This document shows positions 1-8,153 of a stretch of DNA of 64,000 bases, one piece after another. The notes below the pieces were generated by a model that was not told where the DNA came from, searched no databases, and was given only the letters and a program-made list of their open reading frames with translations. This DNA comes from Streptomyces sp. ST2-7A. Lineage in GTDB: Bacteria > Actinomycetota > Actinomycetes > Streptomycetales > Streptomycetaceae. The stretch is taken from positions 1 to 64,000 of the forward strand of contig NZ_JAJUWS010000006.1 of NCBI RefSeq assembly GCF_021390475.1, in the 5' to 3' direction. A program made the position numbers and the translations under genes. The first letter of the stretch is position 1; each line of letters begins with the position of its first letter.

Positions 1-1557
1 GTTCGGGGTGGTGCGAGGGTGCCGGCCGTGGGTTCGGTCGGAGTCGGCAGGGGCGGTTCGAAGCCCGGTCGGGCCGGTGGTCGCGCCGGGACGCCGACCG
101 GATCCACCGGGCGGGGGGGCGGGGTCGAGGCGGTCGACGGCGTGGATGCGGTCGGGGAGGTCCGCCCCCATCACCGGACCGAGGGCGGCTGCGAGCACCT
201 CGGGGTCGGGCCGCCGGGCACCGGCGCGGGCCCTGCCGGCGACGACCCGCTGTCCGGCGGCGCGGGCCAGGGGGTGGGCCGTGTCCGGCAGGACGGGCAG
301 CGGGTCGAAGCCCGCGGCGTCCAACTCCCGGGCCCACTCCTCACCGGTGAGGAAGACCCGGTCCTCCCCGGCGCGGAGGTCGGTGAACCAGGTGCGCTCC
401 CCCGGGCGGGCCGACATCAGGAAATACATCGAGGTCAGCGCCTGGTGGTGCTCGCCACAGGACTCCACCAGCACCAACAGTCCGCCGGGAAGCAGCAGTT
501 CGCGCAGCGCCGCCAGGGCCCGTCCCACGTGCCGGGCGTTGTGCAGGACGTTCGCGGCCAGCACCACGTCCAGGGATCCGTCCGTCAGTCCCTGAGCCGC
601 CGGGTCGGCGTCGATGTCGAAGAGGCCGTAGCGGAGCCGCTTCCCGAAAAGTGCCCGTCCCTCGCCGAGGAAGTAGCGGGAGACGTCGGTGAACAGGTAG
701 TCGACCGGTGCCCCGGCCAGGGCGTCGAGGACGGCGCCGGTGGTGCCGCCCACCCCGGCCCCGACCTCCAACACCCGCAGGGGCTCCCGGGCGCCCGGGC
801 GGACCCGCCCGGCCACCAGTTCCGCGGCGGCGGTGTTGGCCCATCGGCTGGGGGCGCTGTCGCGGTAGTTGCCCCGCGCCGTCGCCGCGTCCCCCTCGGG
901 GAAGAGGAGCTCCTGCAGCGCCGCCCGGTCCCGCAACAACAGGGGAAGCCGATCGGCGGAGGCCAGGAAGAAGCGCGTCATGGCCGGGGGGTAACCCAAC
1001 CCCCGGCTGCCCTCCTCCACCATCCGGCGGGACCGGGCGACCGCCGCCCGGTCCGGAACGTCGAGGCCGTGGAAACGCCCGGTGTCCGGGTCCCGGCGCA
1101 GCCGTCCCTCGGCCACCAGGGTGCCGAGCCAACGACGCACGATCCAGGCGTGTCGTGGTCGTGCCTCCAACCGGACCACCACCTCCTCGGCGGTGTGGGC
1201 GGCACCGGCGCGGAACAGACGGGCACGGTCCAGGGTCCGGGCCATCGAGAGCAGCGCGGTCTCGTCCAACAGGCGCATGAAGCCCGGCAACGCCTCGAGG
1301 TCCTCTCCTTCGACCGCGGCGTCCGCCGCGACCGCGGCGGATCCCGTCGGGGAGGAGGGCCGCGAGGGCTGTGCGGCCGGGGGGACGCCGGTGTCGTCCG
1401 TTCCCGTCACCAGGAGCGCGGTGGTCCGTTCGCCGACCACCCATCGCCACCGGGCCACCTCCGGTCGTTCGGCGAGGATCCGATCGGCCGCCACCACGGC
1501 GGCGGGATCGGGAAGGCGGCGTCCCTCGCCCGTCGGAGCCCCTGTCGGGGTGTTCAC
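1..1557 (-). CDS. C-methyltransferase of the metallophore operon, PKS cMT type (partial, runs off left edge)
   Basis: An open frame of 519 codons starts at GTG 1557, overlaps the stop of the preceding gene and continues past position 1. Residues about 90-165 hold a helical region (LSMARTLDRARLF, RHAWIVRRWL) typical of the part before the fold in PKS-type C-methyltransferases. Residues 263-273 carry the SAM-binding VLEVGAGVGGT motif, and LDVVLAANVLHN lies further on. The nearest analogues I know are the methyltransferase domains built into yersiniabactin HMWP1, which methylate the malonyl-derived carbon or a thiazoline. Here the domain is a separate protein, so it should act in trans on the synthetase two to seven genes upstream. 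The last 55 or so residues before the edge are a Pro/Gly/Arg-rich linker, which suggests another domain, possibly a carrier, outside the window. The methyltransferase assignment is firm; the substrate is inferred. Confidence 0.8.
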   Translation of the reverse strand, partial: MNTPTGAPTGEGRRLPDPAAVVAADRILAERPEVARWRWVVGERTTALLVTGTDDTGVPPAAQPSRPSSPTGSAAVAADAAVEGEDLEALPGFMRLLDETALLSMARTLDRARLFRAGAAHTAEEVVVRLEARPRHAWIVRRWLGTLVAEGRLRRDPDTGRFHGLDVPDRAAVARSRRMVEEGSRGLGYPPAMTRFFLASADRLPLLLRDRAALQELLFPEGDAATARGNYRDSAPSRWANTAAAELVAGRVRPGAREPLRVLEVGAGVGGTTGAVLDALAGAPVDYLFTDVSRYFLGEGRALFGKRLRYGLFDIDADPAAQGLTDGSLDVVLAANVLHNARHVGRALAALRELLLPGGLLVLVESCGEHHQALTSMYFLMSARPGERTWFTDLRAGEDRVFLTGEEWARELDAAGFDPLPVLPDTAHPLARAAGQRVVAGRARAGARRPDPEVLAAALGPVMGADLPDRIHAVDRLDPAPPPGGSGRRPGATTGPTGLRTAPADSDRTHGRHPRTTPN

Positions 1558-2942
1558 ACGGCCTCCCGGGAGGGCCGGCCGGCGAGGTCGAGGGGCGGCA
1601 GCGGCAGCCCGGGGGCGACACGGCGCAGGTGGTCGCGGAGCAGTTCGGCCAGCCGGCGCCGCAGGAAGGCGGGGAAGGGTTCCCCGGCCGCGGGCCCGGG
1701 GGCGGGAGCGGCGACCCGCTGTGCGGCGGGTGCGGCCGAGGCGGGCACGGCGACGGCCAGCAGCCGGGGATCGCCGCCGTCCACCAGGACGGCGGCGTCG
1801 ATTCCGGCCAGGGCGGCGCGCAGGGCGTACGGGGTGGGGGTGTCGGGGGTCTCGTCCACCAGACCGTTGGGGATGCCGTGGACGACGACCGGCGCCCCGG
1901 CGTGCGCGGTCCGCGCCTTCTCCGAGAGCAGCTCCGGCCCGCTCCAGGGAATGTACTCCACCGGCGGTCCGGCCCGGTCGCCGATGTGCAGCACCAGATC
2001 GTACCGGTACCGGGTGAGTTCGGTGGCGGCCGCCATGGTGCGGGCCCGGGTGCTGATCCGCACCGCACGCCCGGACGCGGCGACGATCTCTCGCACCGCC
2101 TCCGGGGCGAAGGACAACTCCTCGTCCTCCGCGATCGCGACACGGACCCGTTCGGCGATCCCCTCGAGAGGGGCTTGCGGGTCCCGGGTCCGCTCCAGCT
2201 CCGTGAAGTGCCGCTCCACCAGCGCGGAGTGCCGGATGTCACCGAGGACCACGGTGCCGCCGTCCGCGACGACGGCGAGCGCACCGCGCACCACGGCGGC
2301 CAGGTAGTCCAGGTTGGGGAAGCACTGCGTGACGGAGTTCAACACGACGCAGTCGGGCCGCACGCCGGGGCCGAGGACGGCGTCGGTGACGCGTCGGACC
2401 GTCGGGGAGTCCACCTCGTGGGCGGCGGCGCGGACGAACCCGGTGCGCGGCAGACCGGCGGCGGAGAGCCGGTCCACCGCGATATCGGCGACATCCGTGC
2501 CGACGTAGCCCTCCAGCGAACCGTGCAGGCGGTGGGCCAGCAGGCCGGTGCCGCACCCCGCCTCCAGGACCGTGCGGGGATTCGATTCGAGAACGAGTTC
2601 CACCGTGCGGTCGATCCACTCGCGCATGTGCTCCCGTGGCAGCGGTGCGCCGGTGACGGAATCCCGCCACCCGGAGAGGTCGAGGTCGTCGGCGTGCCGG
2701 CCCTCACCTGTGCCGTACACCCAGTCGTAGACCTCGGCCCAGTGCTCCAGGTGTTCGCGCAGCAGTGGTCCCGGGGTGGGGGTCGCGGAGATCGCCGCCG
2801 GGTCGGGGGTCACGCGCAGGCGACCGCCGGGGGCGGGTTCGGCACGGGCGACCCAGGGGTGCCCGGCCACCAGTTCGGCGGCGCGGACGAGTCGGGCCTC
2901 CGGATCGTCGGGGATCGTGGCGATCGGGTTCTCATCGTCCAC
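1554..2942 (-). CDS. Stand-alone NRPS-type methyltransferase
   Basis: This 462-residue protein starts at GTG 2942 (GGAG upstream) and overlaps the end of the ATPase gene. It is a class I SAM methyltransferase of the kind embedded in NRPS adenylation domains: HWAEVYDWVY near residues 67-76, DLSGW about 88-92, EAGCGTG at 127-133, then a Rossmann methyltransferase body. The flanks are odd. Residues about 15-50 (VAGHPWVARAEPAPGGRL) and the C-terminal FLRRRLAELLRDHLRR stretch resemble pieces of an adenylation C-terminal subdomain, as if an interrupted A domain had lost everything but its insert. Operon position points to methylation of a thiazoline or the polyketide carbon of the aryl-thiazoline product. 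N-methylation cannot be excluded from sequence alone. Confidence 0.8.
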   Translation of the reverse strand: MDDENPIATIPDDPEARLVRAAELVAGHPWVARAEPAPGGRLRVTPDPAAISATPTPGPLLREHLEHWAEVYDWVYGTGEGRHADDLDLSGWRDSVTGAPLPREHMREWIDRTVELVLESNPRTVLEAGCGTGLLAHRLHGSLEGYVGTDVADIAVDRLSAAGLPRTGFVRAAAHEVDSPTVRRVTDAVLGPGVRPDCVVLNSVTQCFPNLDYLAAVVRGALAVVADGGTVVLGDIRHSALVERHFTELERTRDPQAPLEGIAERVRVAIAEDEELSFAPEAVREIVAASGRAVRISTRARTMAAATELTRYRYDLVLHIGDRAGPPVEYIPWSGPELLSEKARTAHAGAPVVVHGIPNGLVDETPDTPTPYALRAALAGIDAAVLVDGGDPRLLAVAVPASAAPAAQRVAAPAPGPAAGEPFPAFLRRRLAELLRDHLRRVAPGLPLPPLDLAGRPSREAV

Positions 2943-4632
2943 CGGGGTGCTCCGTTCGTTCGGGGTGGTCGGGTGGGCCGGGTGGTGCGGGGGGTGCGGC
3001 GGGCGGTCCGGAGGTCGGGGCCGCCGGGGATGACCGGGAGGACCGGGGGTGTGTCGTCGGACTCCGCCCACCGGCCCCATCGACGACGGCCGGCCCCACG
3101 AGCCGGCTCCCTTCCAGCCGCAGGGTCCGGTCGGCGCGGGCGGCCACGAGCGGGTCGTGGGTGACCATCAGCAGGGCCAATCCCTCCGCCCGCAATCGGT
3201 CCAGCAGATCCAGCACCCGTTCGGCGGTGGGCCGGTCGAGCGCGGCGGTCGGCTCGTCCAACAGCAGGATGTCGGGCCGGGCCGCCAGTGCCCGGGCGAG
3301 GACGACCCGCTGCCGCTGCCCCCCGGACAGTTCCCGGGGCCGGCGCCGGAGGTGTTCCGGTTCCAGACCGACGGCGATCAGGAGTTCCCGGGCCCCGGCG
3401 CGCGCCGCCTTCCGGTCCAGACCGTGCAGCACTCGCAGCGGTCGTGCGGTCGCGGTCACCGCGCGGTGAGCGGGGTTGAGTTCTCCCAGCGGGCTCTGGC
3501 CGACCAGTTGGATCGCGCGCAGGTGGTCGCGCTCCCGGTACCGGGTGGCGGCGGGCAGTTCCGCCCCGTGCAGAAGGATCCGGCCCGAGGCGGGTGGGCG
3601 ACGGCCGCACACCGTGTGCAACAGGGTCGTCTTGCCGCTGCCGGACGCGCCCGTGATCGCCAGTGCCCCGCCGCGCGGCAGGTCGAGGTCGCACGACTCC
3701 AACAGCGGTGAGCCGTCGGGGAGTTCCAGACGCAGGCCGCGCACGGACAGGGCCGGGACGACGGTTTCGGTCGGAACGGTGGGGAACGGTGCGGCGACAG
3801 GCATTCCCCCGCCCGGGGGCACGAAGGGGGGCGAGGTGCCGATCGGGGCCGCACCGGGCGGTTCGGGCACCGGGGCCGGACGCGCCGTCGTCCGACCGGA
3901 AGCACCGGTGACGGGGGGCTCCAGGCGCAGGACGGTGTCGCCCAGCGCCTCGGCGAACCCGGGGTCGTGGGTGACCACCACGGCGGCACGACCCGGCCGG
4001 TCCCGATGGGCCCGCACCGCCTCCTCCACCAGTGCCCGCGCCCCGGCGTCCAGAGCGGAGGTGGGCTCGTCCACGACGAGGAGTTCCGGATCACCGATCA
4101 GCGCGCGCGCCAGCGCGACCCGTTGAGCCTGTCCCCCGGAGAGTTCCGTCGCCCGACGGCGCAGGAGCCCGGGGTCGAGTCCGAGGCGCTCCAGAAGGGC
4201 GGCCGCACGGTCCCCGGCCTCCGGGTGACGGTCCGACAGACCCTCGGCGATCAGCCGGTCGACCCGCAGGCGGGGGTGGAGTTCGGCCGCCGGGTCCTGC
4301 CCGAGCCAACCGCAGCGGGCGCGGCGCACACGACGGGCCGGGGCCCCCGGGCGGACCGGCTCCCCGTACCACAGGACCGTCCCGCCCACCCGGCGCAATC
4401 CGGGGGGCAGGATGTCCAGCAGGGCGTGGAGCAGGGTGCTCTTGCCCAGGCCGGAGGGTCCGGTGACGACCAGGACCCGCCCGGCGTCCAGCCGGATGTC
4501 CGGGGCCGCGAGCACGGTGGTCGCGTCGGACACGCGCCGCACGAGGAGTCCCCCGGCGGCCAGCAACGGCGGCCCGGCGGGAGGACCGGGGGCCGTGTCG
4601 GGTGTGCCGGGACGCCCCGGGGTCGGGGTCAT
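2932..4632 (-). CDS. Fused double-ATPase subunit of dipeptide/metallophore-type ABC importer
   Basis: This 566-residue protein carries two complete ABC ATPase halves. The first has Walker A GPSGLGKSTL, signature LSGGQAQRV and Walker B LLVVDEPTSALD. The second has GASGSGKTTL, LSGGQRQRV and ILLLDEPTAALD. It is the DppD-DppF equivalent in one chain, energising uptake through the permeases encoded just upstream. ATG 4632 overlaps the permease stop (ATGA), so translation is probably coupled. The gene belongs to the Zur-box-controlled NRPS operon, so the likely cargo is the metal-loaded product of that operon. The family normally takes up peptides, nickel chelates or opine metallophores, and cargo here is inferred from context. 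Confidence 0.88.
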   Translation of the reverse strand: MTPTPGRPGTPDTAPGPPAGPPLLAAGGLLVRRVSDATTVLAAPDIRLDAGRVLVVTGPSGLGKSTLLHALLDILPPGLRRVGGTVLWYGEPVRPGAPARRVRRARCGWLGQDPAAELHPRLRVDRLIAEGLSDRHPEAGDRAAALLERLGLDPGLLRRRATELSGGQAQRVALARALIGDPELLVVDEPTSALDAGARALVEEAVRAHRDRPGRAAVVVTHDPGFAEALGDTVLRLEPPVTGASGRTTARPAPVPEPPGAAPIGTSPPFVPPGGGMPVAAPFPTVPTETVVPALSVRGLRLELPDGSPLLESCDLDLPRGGALAITGASGSGKTTLLHTVCGRRPPASGRILLHGAELPAATRYRERDHLRAIQLVGQSPLGELNPAHRAVTATARPLRVLHGLDRKAARAGARELLIAVGLEPEHLRRRPRELSGGQRQRVVLARALAARPDILLLDEPTAALDRPTAERVLDLLDRLRAEGLALLMVTHDPLVAARADRTLRLEGSRLVGPAVVDGAGGRSPTTHPRSSRSSPAAPTSGPPAAPPAPPGPPDHPERTEHPGGR

Positions 4633-5516
4633 CCCGCGCCTCCCGGCCGACCGGCCGAACGGGCCGCCGCCCCGAGGACCCAGGCGCAGAGGGCGAGGGC
4701 GAGGGCCGGGGCAAGGAGCGCCGCGGGGTTGAGCCCCGCACCGGGCAGTCCTTCCCTCAGCATCAACGCCCAGTCCGGCGTGGGTGGTTGCGGCCCCAGA
4801 CCGAGAACGGAGAGAGCCGCCGCGAGTTGCAGCGCCGTCACCAGGCGCAGACCGGCGTCGGCGGTGACCAGGCCGCGCAGAGCCGGCAGGAGCTCACGGA
4901 ACAGGACGGCCGGGACCCGCTCGCCACGTTCGACCGCCACCCGCACCCAGCCGTCGCGGCGCAGGACGGCCACCTCGTCCGCGACCACCCGGGCGGTCAG
5001 CGGCGCGCCGGCCATCACCGACGCGGTGATCACGGCGGACGCGCCCGACAGGGCCGTCGCCAGCACCAGCGCCAGGACCGGGGCCGGCACCGCGAGCAGC
5101 AGATCGCACATCCACGCCACCCGACGGGCGGTGCGACCTCCCGCCCAGCCGGACCACAGGCCCGCCGCGGTCCCGAGAAGCACGGTGGCGAGGGCCGCCA
5201 CGAGCGCGAGGGAGAGCAGGCCGGTACCCCCGGCCAGGACCCGGGAGAGGATGTCGCGCCCCAGGGCGTCGGTGCCCAGGAGTGTCGAGCCGTCCGGCGA
5301 CGCCCACGGCGGGCCCACCGTGTGGTTCGGCGGGTACGGCGCGAGGAGGGGCCCCAGCCCCACCGTCGCCAGGAGGACGAAGGCCGCGACGGGGGCGAGG
5401 AGACGTCGGCGCAGCGGGCCGCGCCGACGAGGACGCGGACCGTCGGGGGTCCCACCCCCGGCTTCGGTCGTCCGTATCGGCGCGTTCCCGATCGTGGCGG
5501 GGGCACGTCGTCTCAC
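4629..5516 (-). CDS. ABC importer permease, DppC family
   Basis: This 295-residue membrane protein starts at GTG 5516, overlapping the stop of the DppB-like gene. Earlier in-frame starts would run into that gene. After a basic N-terminus come a transmembrane segment (AAFVLLATVGLG), the DppC-type LLGTDALGRDILSRVL motif, and several more membrane spans containing the permease loop around MAGAPLTARVVADEVAVL. It should pair with the DppB-like subunit to form the membrane channel of the importer. Its EAA-like loop is divergent compared with typical oligopeptide permeases, which fits a specialised cargo. Function as an importer permease is firm; the substrate is inferred. Confidence 0.85.
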   Translation of the reverse strand: MRRRAPATIGNAPIRTTEAGGGTPDGPRPRRRGPLRRRLLAPVAAFVLLATVGLGPLLAPYPPNHTVGPPWASPDGSTLLGTDALGRDILSRVLAGGTGLLSLALVAALATVLLGTAAGLWSGWAGGRTARRVAWMCDLLLAVPAPVLALVLATALSGASAVITASVMAGAPLTARVVADEVAVLRRDGWVRVAVERGERVPAVLFRELLPALRGLVTADAGLRLVTALQLAAALSVLGLGPQPPTPDWALMLREGLPGAGLNPAALLAPALALALCAWVLGAAARSAGRPGGAG

Positions 5517-6493
5517 CGCACACCCCCGACCGGGTCGGGCACCGGCGGACGGAGCCGCTCGCGCACCGCGTTCACGTCGTCGTCGGCCTTCGCGCCGGAG
5601 CGGGCGGCGACCAGGTCGGCCACCAGGACGCCCGCCAGCAGGACGAGGATCGGCGGCAGGGCGGCGGCCTGGACCACGGGAATGTCCCGTACCGCCACCG
5701 CCGACACCAGCAGCCCGCCGATGCCCGGATACCCGAAGATCGTCTCCACGAGCGCGGTGCCCGCGGTGATCCCGCCCGCCAGCAGCGCGCCGACGCGCAG
5801 CGCCGGCACCCACAGGAACGGGACCACGTGCCGCCACAGCACCAGCAGTGGCGGCAGTCCGCGACGCTCGGCGTCGATGACGTGCGGCCGGCGCAGGGTG
5901 TCGGCCAGTACCCCGTGCAACAGGCCGGTGGCGTAGCCGGCGGAGGGCACGGCGAGGGTGAGGGCGGGGAGCACCAGCGCCTGCGGGGAGGTCCAGGCGG
6001 AACCGCCCACCGGGATCAGTGACACCGGCGGCACCCATCCCAGCAGCCCGGCGAGGACCCCGCCGAACACCGCGGCCCAGGCGGGTTGGGGCACCGCCGC
6101 GAGTCCGGCGGCGACCGCGCCCCCGCGCCCTCCCCGCAGGTGGGCGAGGAGGAGCGCGAGCGCCGTCAACAGGGTCGCGAGCAGCAGGGCGACGACCACC
6201 AGGGCGGTCGTCGCCGGCAGCCGCTCGCCCAGGAGTTCGGCGACCGGGCGGCCGGTGATCAGCGAGCGCCCGGGGTCACCGGTGAGCAGCCCGCCCAGCC
6301 ACAGCAGGTACCGCACCGGGGCGGGGCGGTCCAGGCCGAGTTCGGCCCGTCGGGCGGTGATCTCCTCCTCGGTCGCCCGGCCCGCGTCGCGCGTGTCGCC
6401 GGCGTCGCCGGGAAGCAGTTCCGTGGCCGCGAAAACGACGACGGTCGCGGCGAGGGCCAGCGCGACCACGCGGGCCGGGAGACGGGGACTCAC
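5513..6493 (-). CDS. ABC importer permease, DppB family
   Basis: This 326-residue permease has an N-terminal membrane span followed by the family's periplasmic loop (ELGLDRPAPVRYLLWLGGLLTGDPGRSL), then about five further hydrophobic segments and the conserved FGYPGIGGLLVSAV near the C-terminus. It starts at GTG 6493, overlapping the stop of the substrate-binding lipoprotein. It forms the channel with the DppC-like subunit encoded next. Members of this family move peptides, nickel complexes or metallophores. The shared operon with the NRPS genes argues for recovery of the metal-loaded metallophore. Confidence 0.87.
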   Translation of the reverse strand: MSPRLPARVVALALAATVVVFAATELLPGDAGDTRDAGRATEEEITARRAELGLDRPAPVRYLLWLGGLLTGDPGRSLITGRPVAELLGERLPATTALVVVALLLATLLTALALLLAHLRGGRGGAVAAGLAAVPQPAWAAVFGGVLAGLLGWVPPVSLIPVGGSAWTSPQALVLPALTLAVPSAGYATGLLHGVLADTLRRPHVIDAERRGLPPLLVLWRHVVPFLWVPALRVGALLAGGITAGTALVETIFGYPGIGGLLVSAVAVRDIPVVQAAALPPILVLLAGVLVADLVAARSGAKADDDVNAVRERLRPPVPDPVGGVR

Positions 6494-8046
6494 CCTTCCA
6501 GCCGCACCCGGTCGATGAACATCCGCTGGAAACCGGGGCCGTCGGGCAGGTCGTGGACGTGCGGCGCCGCGAGGTCGATGCCGTCACCGGTGCCCCAGAC
6601 GACGTATCCGCCGTTCTCCCACAGCTCCCGCTGGATGTCGGCGAGGAGCTCGTCGCGTCGCGCCCCGTCGGCCGTGGCCATGGCCTCCTCGAAACCGCGG
6701 TCGAACTCCTCGCTGCGGTGGGCGGTCTCGTTGGTCGGGGACTCCGACAGCAGGCCGACGCGGACCAGGTCGGGGAAGGAGATGCCGCCGTAGTAGCCGG
6801 TGTAGAAGGGCTTCTGCGCGTAGACGGTGGTCCAGTAGTCGTCGGCGGGCTCCACGCTCACCTCGACGGTGACCCCGATCTCCTCCAACTGCCGGGCGTA
6901 GAGGGTGGCGGCGGTGTCCATGCCGGGATAGGAGGTGGTGGTGTGCAGGGTGACGGTCAGGCCGTCCCCGTGCCCGGCCTCCGCCAGCAGTTCACGGGCG
7001 GCCTCCACATCGTGTTCGCGCTGCGGCAGGTCGGTCGGGGTGGAGGGATCGTGCGGGGTGGGCAGGTCGTTGGCGATCCCGCCGTACCCCAGGAAGACGG
7101 TCTCGACCAGCTCCTCGCGGTCGGCGGCCAGGCGGAACGCCTCGCGCACCCGCGGGTCGTCGAACGGCGCGGTGTCGGTGCGCATGATGAACGGATAGGT
7201 GGTCACACCGGAGCGCCGGACCACCTGCATGTCCTTCTCCTCGGCGGAGGCGACGGCGGTGGGGGCGACGCTCCCGGCCACGTCGACGGCACCGGAGAAC
7301 AGGGCGTCCACCCGGGTCTGCGGATCGGCGACCGCCCGGATCTCGATCCGCGTCGGGTCGGGGGCCTCACCCCACCAGGCGTCGTTGCGGACCAGGACGG
7401 CGGTGTCGGCGGCGGACTCCTCGACCCGGTAGGGGCCGGAACCGGGAACCGCCCCGGTGAAGTCCTCGGTGCCCTCGGGGATGACGAAGGTGATCGACGC
7501 CAGGGCCACCGGCGCGTCCGCCATGGGCACCCGGGTGGCCAACTCGACGGTGTGGTCGTCCACGACGCGGGAGTTCTCGAGGTCGAAGTCGGCCAGCCGC
7601 CCGTAGTTCTCGGCGGCCTTGGAACCGATGCGGCGCAGCGAGTGGAGCACGTCCCCCGCCTGCACCGGCTCGCCATCGGTGAACTCGGCGTCGTCCCGCA
7701 GGGTGAACGTCCACCGGTCCATGGTGTCGTTGGGCTCCCAGTCGGTGGCCAGGCGCGGCTCGGCCCCGCCGTCGTCACCGGGGACGGTCAGGACGTCGTA
7801 GACCAGGGCGAAACGCAGGACGTCGGACTCGTTGCCGAGGCCGCCGTGCGGGTCGTCGCTCGCGGTGGCGGGTGAGCCGGCCACCGCGTACCTCAGGGTG
7901 GTGTCCGCCTCGGAGGCGGCCGGGGCGTTCCCGGAGGCGCCGGAATCGGTGGTCTCGGAGGAGCAGCCGGCCAGCACGAGCACGCACACGGCGGTCGCGG
8001 ACAGCACGGCTCTCGCCGCGCGTGGGCGGCGGAGGGACGGGGTCAT
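6490..8046 (-). CDS. Substrate-binding lipoprotein of dipeptide/metallophore ABC importer (SBP family 5)
   Basis: This 518-residue extracellular lipoprotein has a hydrophobic signal ending in LAGC, with the lipidated cysteine at residue 28. The body is a family-5 solute-binding fold (DppA/NikA/CntA relatives): LATDWEPNDTMDRWTFTLRDDAEFTDGEPV, then GSGPYRVEE and the late FDRGFEEAMATAD segment. I chose ATG 8046; an in-frame GTG nine bases earlier is possible. It lies 107 bases after the thioesterase end of the hybrid synthetase and overlaps the DppB gene by four bases. Its role is capture of the ligand outside the membrane. Because it is co-transcribed with the synthetases, a metal-loaded thiazoline chelate is the likely ligand. 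Confidence 0.87.
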   Translation of the reverse strand: MTPSLRRPRAARAVLSATAVCVLVLAGCSSETTDSGASGNAPAASEADTTLRYAVAGSPATASDDPHGGLGNESDVLRFALVYDVLTVPGDDGGAEPRLATDWEPNDTMDRWTFTLRDDAEFTDGEPVQAGDVLHSLRRIGSKAAENYGRLADFDLENSRVVDDHTVELATRVPMADAPVALASITFVIPEGTEDFTGAVPGSGPYRVEESAADTAVLVRNDAWWGEAPDPTRIEIRAVADPQTRVDALFSGAVDVAGSVAPTAVASAEEKDMQVVRRSGVTTYPFIMRTDTAPFDDPRVREAFRLAADREELVETVFLGYGGIANDLPTPHDPSTPTDLPQREHDVEAARELLAEAGHGDGLTVTLHTTTSYPGMDTAATLYARQLEEIGVTVEVSVEPADDYWTTVYAQKPFYTGYYGGISFPDLVRVGLLSESPTNETAHRSEEFDRGFEEAMATADGARRDELLADIQRELWENGGYVVWGTGDGIDLAAPHVHDLPDGPGFQRMFIDRVRLEG

Positions 8047-8153
8047 CGTGGTCACGGTCTTTCTCGTGGTTCCTTCTTCGGAGGTCCGGGGTCCGGGGTC
8101 CGGGATTCGGGCCCCGGGGTGCCCGGGGTGCCCGGGGTCGGTGGTGCCGGGGC

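Noticed and set aside
19..2307. Plus-strand open frame opposite the two methyltransferases
   Set aside because: The methyltransferase SAM motifs on the minus strand are clear, and no ribosome binding site or domain supports the plus-strand frame.
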